Source: Brevundimonas sp. (GTDB lineage: Bacteria > Pseudomonadota > Alphaproteobacteria > Caulobacterales > Caulobacteraceae). From it: a DNA stretch of 7,381 nt. Made by a program: the position numbers and the translations under genes. Below are positions 5,433 through 7,381 of the stretch, piece after piece. The notes beneath the pieces are model-generated. The model had not been told where the DNA came from. It saw nothing but the letters and a program-made list of their open reading frames with translations, and did not search any database. Location of the stretch: assembly GCA_015234495.1 (NCBI GenBank), contig JADGMZ010000038.1, positions 1 through 7,381 of the forward strand. Direction: 5' to 3'. Position 1 is the stretch's first letter. Every line of letters begins with the position of its first letter.

Positions 5433-6068
5433 ATGTTCAAATTCGGCAAGAAGAAGGGCGCGGCGGCCGGCGATGACGCCAACCTGCCGGCGACCGCGGA
5501 AGGCGAGGGCGCTGACGGCGACGCGGCCGCCCCGAAGAAGAAAAAGCTCCCCCTGCTGTTCATCATCGTTCCCGCGGCCCTGGTCGTTCTGGGCGGCGGC
5601 GGGGGCGCAGCCTTCTTCCTGCTGCAGCCCAAGGCCGAGGCGGCGGAGGGCGGTCACGCCGCCAAGGCGTCGGATCACGGCGCGCCCAAGAAGTCCGGCG
5701 GTCATGGCGAAGCGGGCGGCGAGGCCAATCCCGCGCTGGGCGTCATCTCCGACGGTCCGGACGGGGTGGTGTTCTACACCCTCCCGGACATGACGGTGAA
5801 CATCCAGGGGCCCAACGGCCGTCCCATGTACCTGAAGCTCAAGCTGACGCTCGAGATGAAGGACGCCGCCCTGGCCCACCACCTGCAGGCCGAGATGCCG
5901 CGCATGCAGGACATGTTCCAGAGCTTCCTGCGCGAGCTGCGCCCCGAAGACCTGGCCGGCTCGGCCGGCAGCTTCCAGCTTCGGGCCGAGATCCTGCGCC
6001 GCGTCAACCTGATCGCCGCGCCCGGCAAGGTCGACGCCGTGCTGATCGAAGAAATGCTGGTGAACTAG
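5433..6068 (+). CDS. fliL: Flagellar basal body-associated protein FliL
   Basis: FliL is a single-pass inner-membrane protein that surrounds the stator units and supports motor torque. The product has 211 residues from ATG at 5433. It has a basic, Lys-rich cytoplasmic start (FKFGKKK), an acidic Ala/Gly stretch, KKKK at 35-38, then a membrane helix at about 39-64 that includes a run of five Gly (54-58). A Gly/His/Lys-rich periplasmic linker (70-100) leads to the FliL domain: FYTLPDMTVNIQG (114-126), MYLKLKLTLEMKD (132-144), FLRELRPEDLAGSAG (165-179), and LRAEILRRVNLI (183-194), ending in VLIEEMLVN. A GTG at 5427 is a possible alternative start; in-frame starts further left, such as that at 5364, precede the CtrA box and are unlikely. 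The stop is 2 nt before the fliM ATG. The Gly-rich membrane helix is unusual but in frame. Confidence 0.93.
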   Translation: MFKFGKKKGAAAGDDANLPATAEGEGADGDAAAPKKKKLPLLFIIVPAALVVLGGGGGAAFFLLQPKAEAAEGGHAAKASDHGAPKKSGGHGEAGGEANPALGVISDGPDGVVFYTLPDMTVNIQGPNGRPMYLKLKLTLEMKDAALAHHLQAEMPRMQDMFQSFLRELRPEDLAGSAGSFQLRAEILRRVNLIAAPGKVDAVLIEEMLVN

Positions 6069-6070
6069 GC

Positions 6071-7132
6071 ATGACCGACGCCGCCTTCGCCGACAATCCC
6101 GATCCGCTGGACGAGCCGATGCCCGAGGCGGAGGCTCCGGCCCTGTCGGAGCGGGTGCTGAACCAGGACGAGATCGACAGCCTGCTGGGCTTCGATCTCG
6201 GCGACGACGACGGGTCCGACCGAACCGGCATCCGGGCCATCATCAACTCGGCCCTGGTCTCCTACGAGCGCCTGCCGATGCTCGAGATCGTCTTCGACCG
6301 CCTGGTGCGGCTGATGACGACCAGCCTGCGCAACTTCACCTCCGACAACGTCGAGGTCAGCCTCGACAACATCAGCTCGATCCGTTTCGGCGACTATCTC
6401 AACTCCATCCCCCTGCCGGCCATCCTGGCGGTGTTCCGGGCCGAGGAGCTGGACAACTACGGCCTGCTGACGGTCGACTCCAACCTGATCTATTCGATCG
6501 TCGACGTGCTGCTGGGCGGGCGCAGGGGCACCGCGGCGCTGCGCATCGAGGGCCGGCCGTACACCACCATCGAGCGGGTGCTGGTGCAGCGCATGATCGA
6601 GGTCGTGCTGAACGACGCCCGCGCCGCCTTCGAGCCGCTGACGCCAGTGCATTTCAACCTTGACCGGCTGGAGACCAACCCGCGCTTCGCCGCCATCGCC
6701 CGGCCCGCCAACGCCGCCATCCTGGTCAAGCTGCGCATCGACATGGAGGACCGCGGCGGCCGCATCGAGCTGCTGCTGCCCTACGCCACCCTCGAACCGA
6801 TCCGGAAGATGCTGCTGCAGCAGTTCATGGGTGAGAAGTTCGGCCGCGACAACATCTGGGAAGGCCACTTGGCCACCGAACTCTGGACCACCGGCACCGA
6901 GATCCGCGCCGTGCTTGACGAGCAGCAGTTGCCCCTGTCGCAGGTGCTGGATTTCAAGGTCGGCGACACTCTGATGCTCAACGCCACGCCGAACTCCGAG
7001 ATCTCCATCCGGGCCGGCTCCATCCCTCTGACCACCGGCCGCATGGGCCGCAAGGGCCAGCATATCGCCGTCCGCGTCGAAGCCCCCGTCGACGTCGAGA
7101 CCGCCTCAAGCCTCGCGAAGGGAAGACGCTGA
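6071..7132 (+). CDS. fliM: Flagellar motor switch protein FliM
   Basis: FliM is the central C-ring subunit that binds phosphorylated CheY and sets rotation direction. The product has 353 residues, normal with an N-terminal extension. The CheY-binding motif LNQDEIDSLLGF is at 30-41, after a 29-residue acidic leader. The middle domain contains YERLPMLEIVFDRLVRLMTTSLRNFTSDNVEVSL (65-98), SIPLPAILAVF (112-122) and the switch loop VDVLLGGRRGT (144-154). The SPOA domain that binds FliN is at about 265-335, with LPLSQVLDFKVGDTLML (287-303). The loop reads GGRRG where E. coli has GGDG. The ATG lies 2 nt after the fliL stop, so translation is probably coupled. The stop TGA shares its A with the ATG of the next gene. 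Confidence 0.96.
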   Translation: MTDAAFADNPDPLDEPMPEAEAPALSERVLNQDEIDSLLGFDLGDDDGSDRTGIRAIINSALVSYERLPMLEIVFDRLVRLMTTSLRNFTSDNVEVSLDNISSIRFGDYLNSIPLPAILAVFRAEELDNYGLLTVDSNLIYSIVDVLLGGRRGTAALRIEGRPYTTIERVLVQRMIEVVLNDARAAFEPLTPVHFNLDRLETNPRFAAIARPANAAILVKLRIDMEDRGGRIELLLPYATLEPIRKMLLQQFMGEKFGRDNIWEGHLATELWTTGTEIRAVLDEQQLPLSQVLDFKVGDTLMLNATPNSEISIRAGSIPLTTGRMGRKGQHIAVRVEAPVDVETASSLAKGRR

Positions 7133-7381
7133 TGACCGGCATGATCCTCGATGGCGTGCTGATGCTGCTGCTGGTCGCCGCCCTCGGCTATGGCGTGCGG
7201 CTGGAACGCAAGCTGGCCGCCCTGCGTGAGGGCCAGCAGGCCTTCGCCTCCGCCGTCACCGAACTGAACGCCGCCGCCGGCCGGGCCGAAACCGCCCTCG
7301 CCTCGCTGCGCGCCTCGGGGCAGGAGACCGACCTGCTGCACGACCGTATAATGAAGGCCCGCGAGGTCAAGGCCCAGCTGG
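7132..7381 (+). CDS. pflI: PflI-like flagellar positioning protein, DUF6468 type (cut by right edge)
   Basis: The frame starts with ATG at 7132, overlapping the fliM stop by one base, with a purine-rich AAGGGAAG site upstream, and runs open to the edge (83 residues). Residues 1-20 form one hydrophobic helix (MTGMILDGVLMLLLVAALGY) that acts as a membrane anchor rather than a cleaved signal. It is followed by a long charged, Ala-rich helix with coiled-coil character (RLERKLAALREGQQAFASAVTEL). The segment DRIMKAREVKAQL (71-83) matches the start of the DUF6468 region. In Caulobacter, the bitopic membrane protein PflI is encoded just after fliL-fliM and is needed for polar flagellum placement. Position and architecture agree; the symbol rests on synteny and partial sequence, since the C-terminal part is missing. 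Confidence 0.75.
   Translation, partial: MTGMILDGVLMLLLVAALGYGVRLERKLAALREGQQAFASAVTELNAAAGRAETALASLRASGQETDLLHDRIMKAREVKAQL

Noticed and set aside
6065..7063. Minus-strand open frame of 332 codons opposite fliM.
   Set aside because: Antisense shadow of fliM; Gln/His/Asp-rich product without recognisable domains.

Overview
This window is GC-rich, densely packed alphaproteobacterial chromosome. It carries a flagellar basal-body locus with the gene content and order typical of Caulobacterales (Brevundimonas, Caulobacter, Phenylobacterium). The clade call rests on FliL and FliM being followed by a DUF6468 (PflI-type) gene, a CtrA-type box with a GANTC site, and a sigma-54 promoter in the divergent control region. 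The species cannot be fixed from sequence reading alone.

Layout. A 174-bp divergent control region (5259-5432) separates two transcription units. Leftward (minus strand) run flgF, flgG, flgA and flgH: proximal rod protein, distal rod protein, P-ring assembly chaperone and L-ring lipoprotein. After a 95-nt spacer the same strand continues with three small secreted proteins of unknown function (1797-2267, 1330-1758, 795-1310) and then the N-terminal 248 residues of a DUF885-family exported protein cut by the left edge (1-746). Rightward (plus strand) run fliL, fliM and the start of a pflI-like gene cut by the right edge: stator-associated membrane protein, switch/C-ring protein, and a membrane-anchored coiled-coil protein.

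How it works together. The leftward genes build the rod and outer rings. The rightward genes build the switch and motor side in the inner membrane. The control region holds a textbook sigma-54 -24/-12 element facing flgF, a CtrA-type box facing fliL with a GANTC methylation site just downstream, and a perfect 6+6 inverted repeat between them placed like a FlbD (ftr) enhancer site. This matches the Caulobacter flagellar hierarchy, in which CtrA switches on early genes (fliLM) and FlbD/sigma-54 switches on rod and ring genes. The promoter positions also fix the starts of flgF (GTG at 5258) and fliL (ATG at 5433), ruling out longer open frames.

The most novel part is the run of three minus-strand genes downstream of flgH. 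They look like diverged tandem paralogues: each mature protein has exactly two cysteines, a tryptophan lies exactly 27 residues before the first cysteine in all three, and each ends in a short aromatic-Cys-Gly-like tail. One has become a predicted lipoprotein. I do not recognise the family. No RNA genes, CRISPR arrays, insertion sequences or clear intrinsic terminators were seen.
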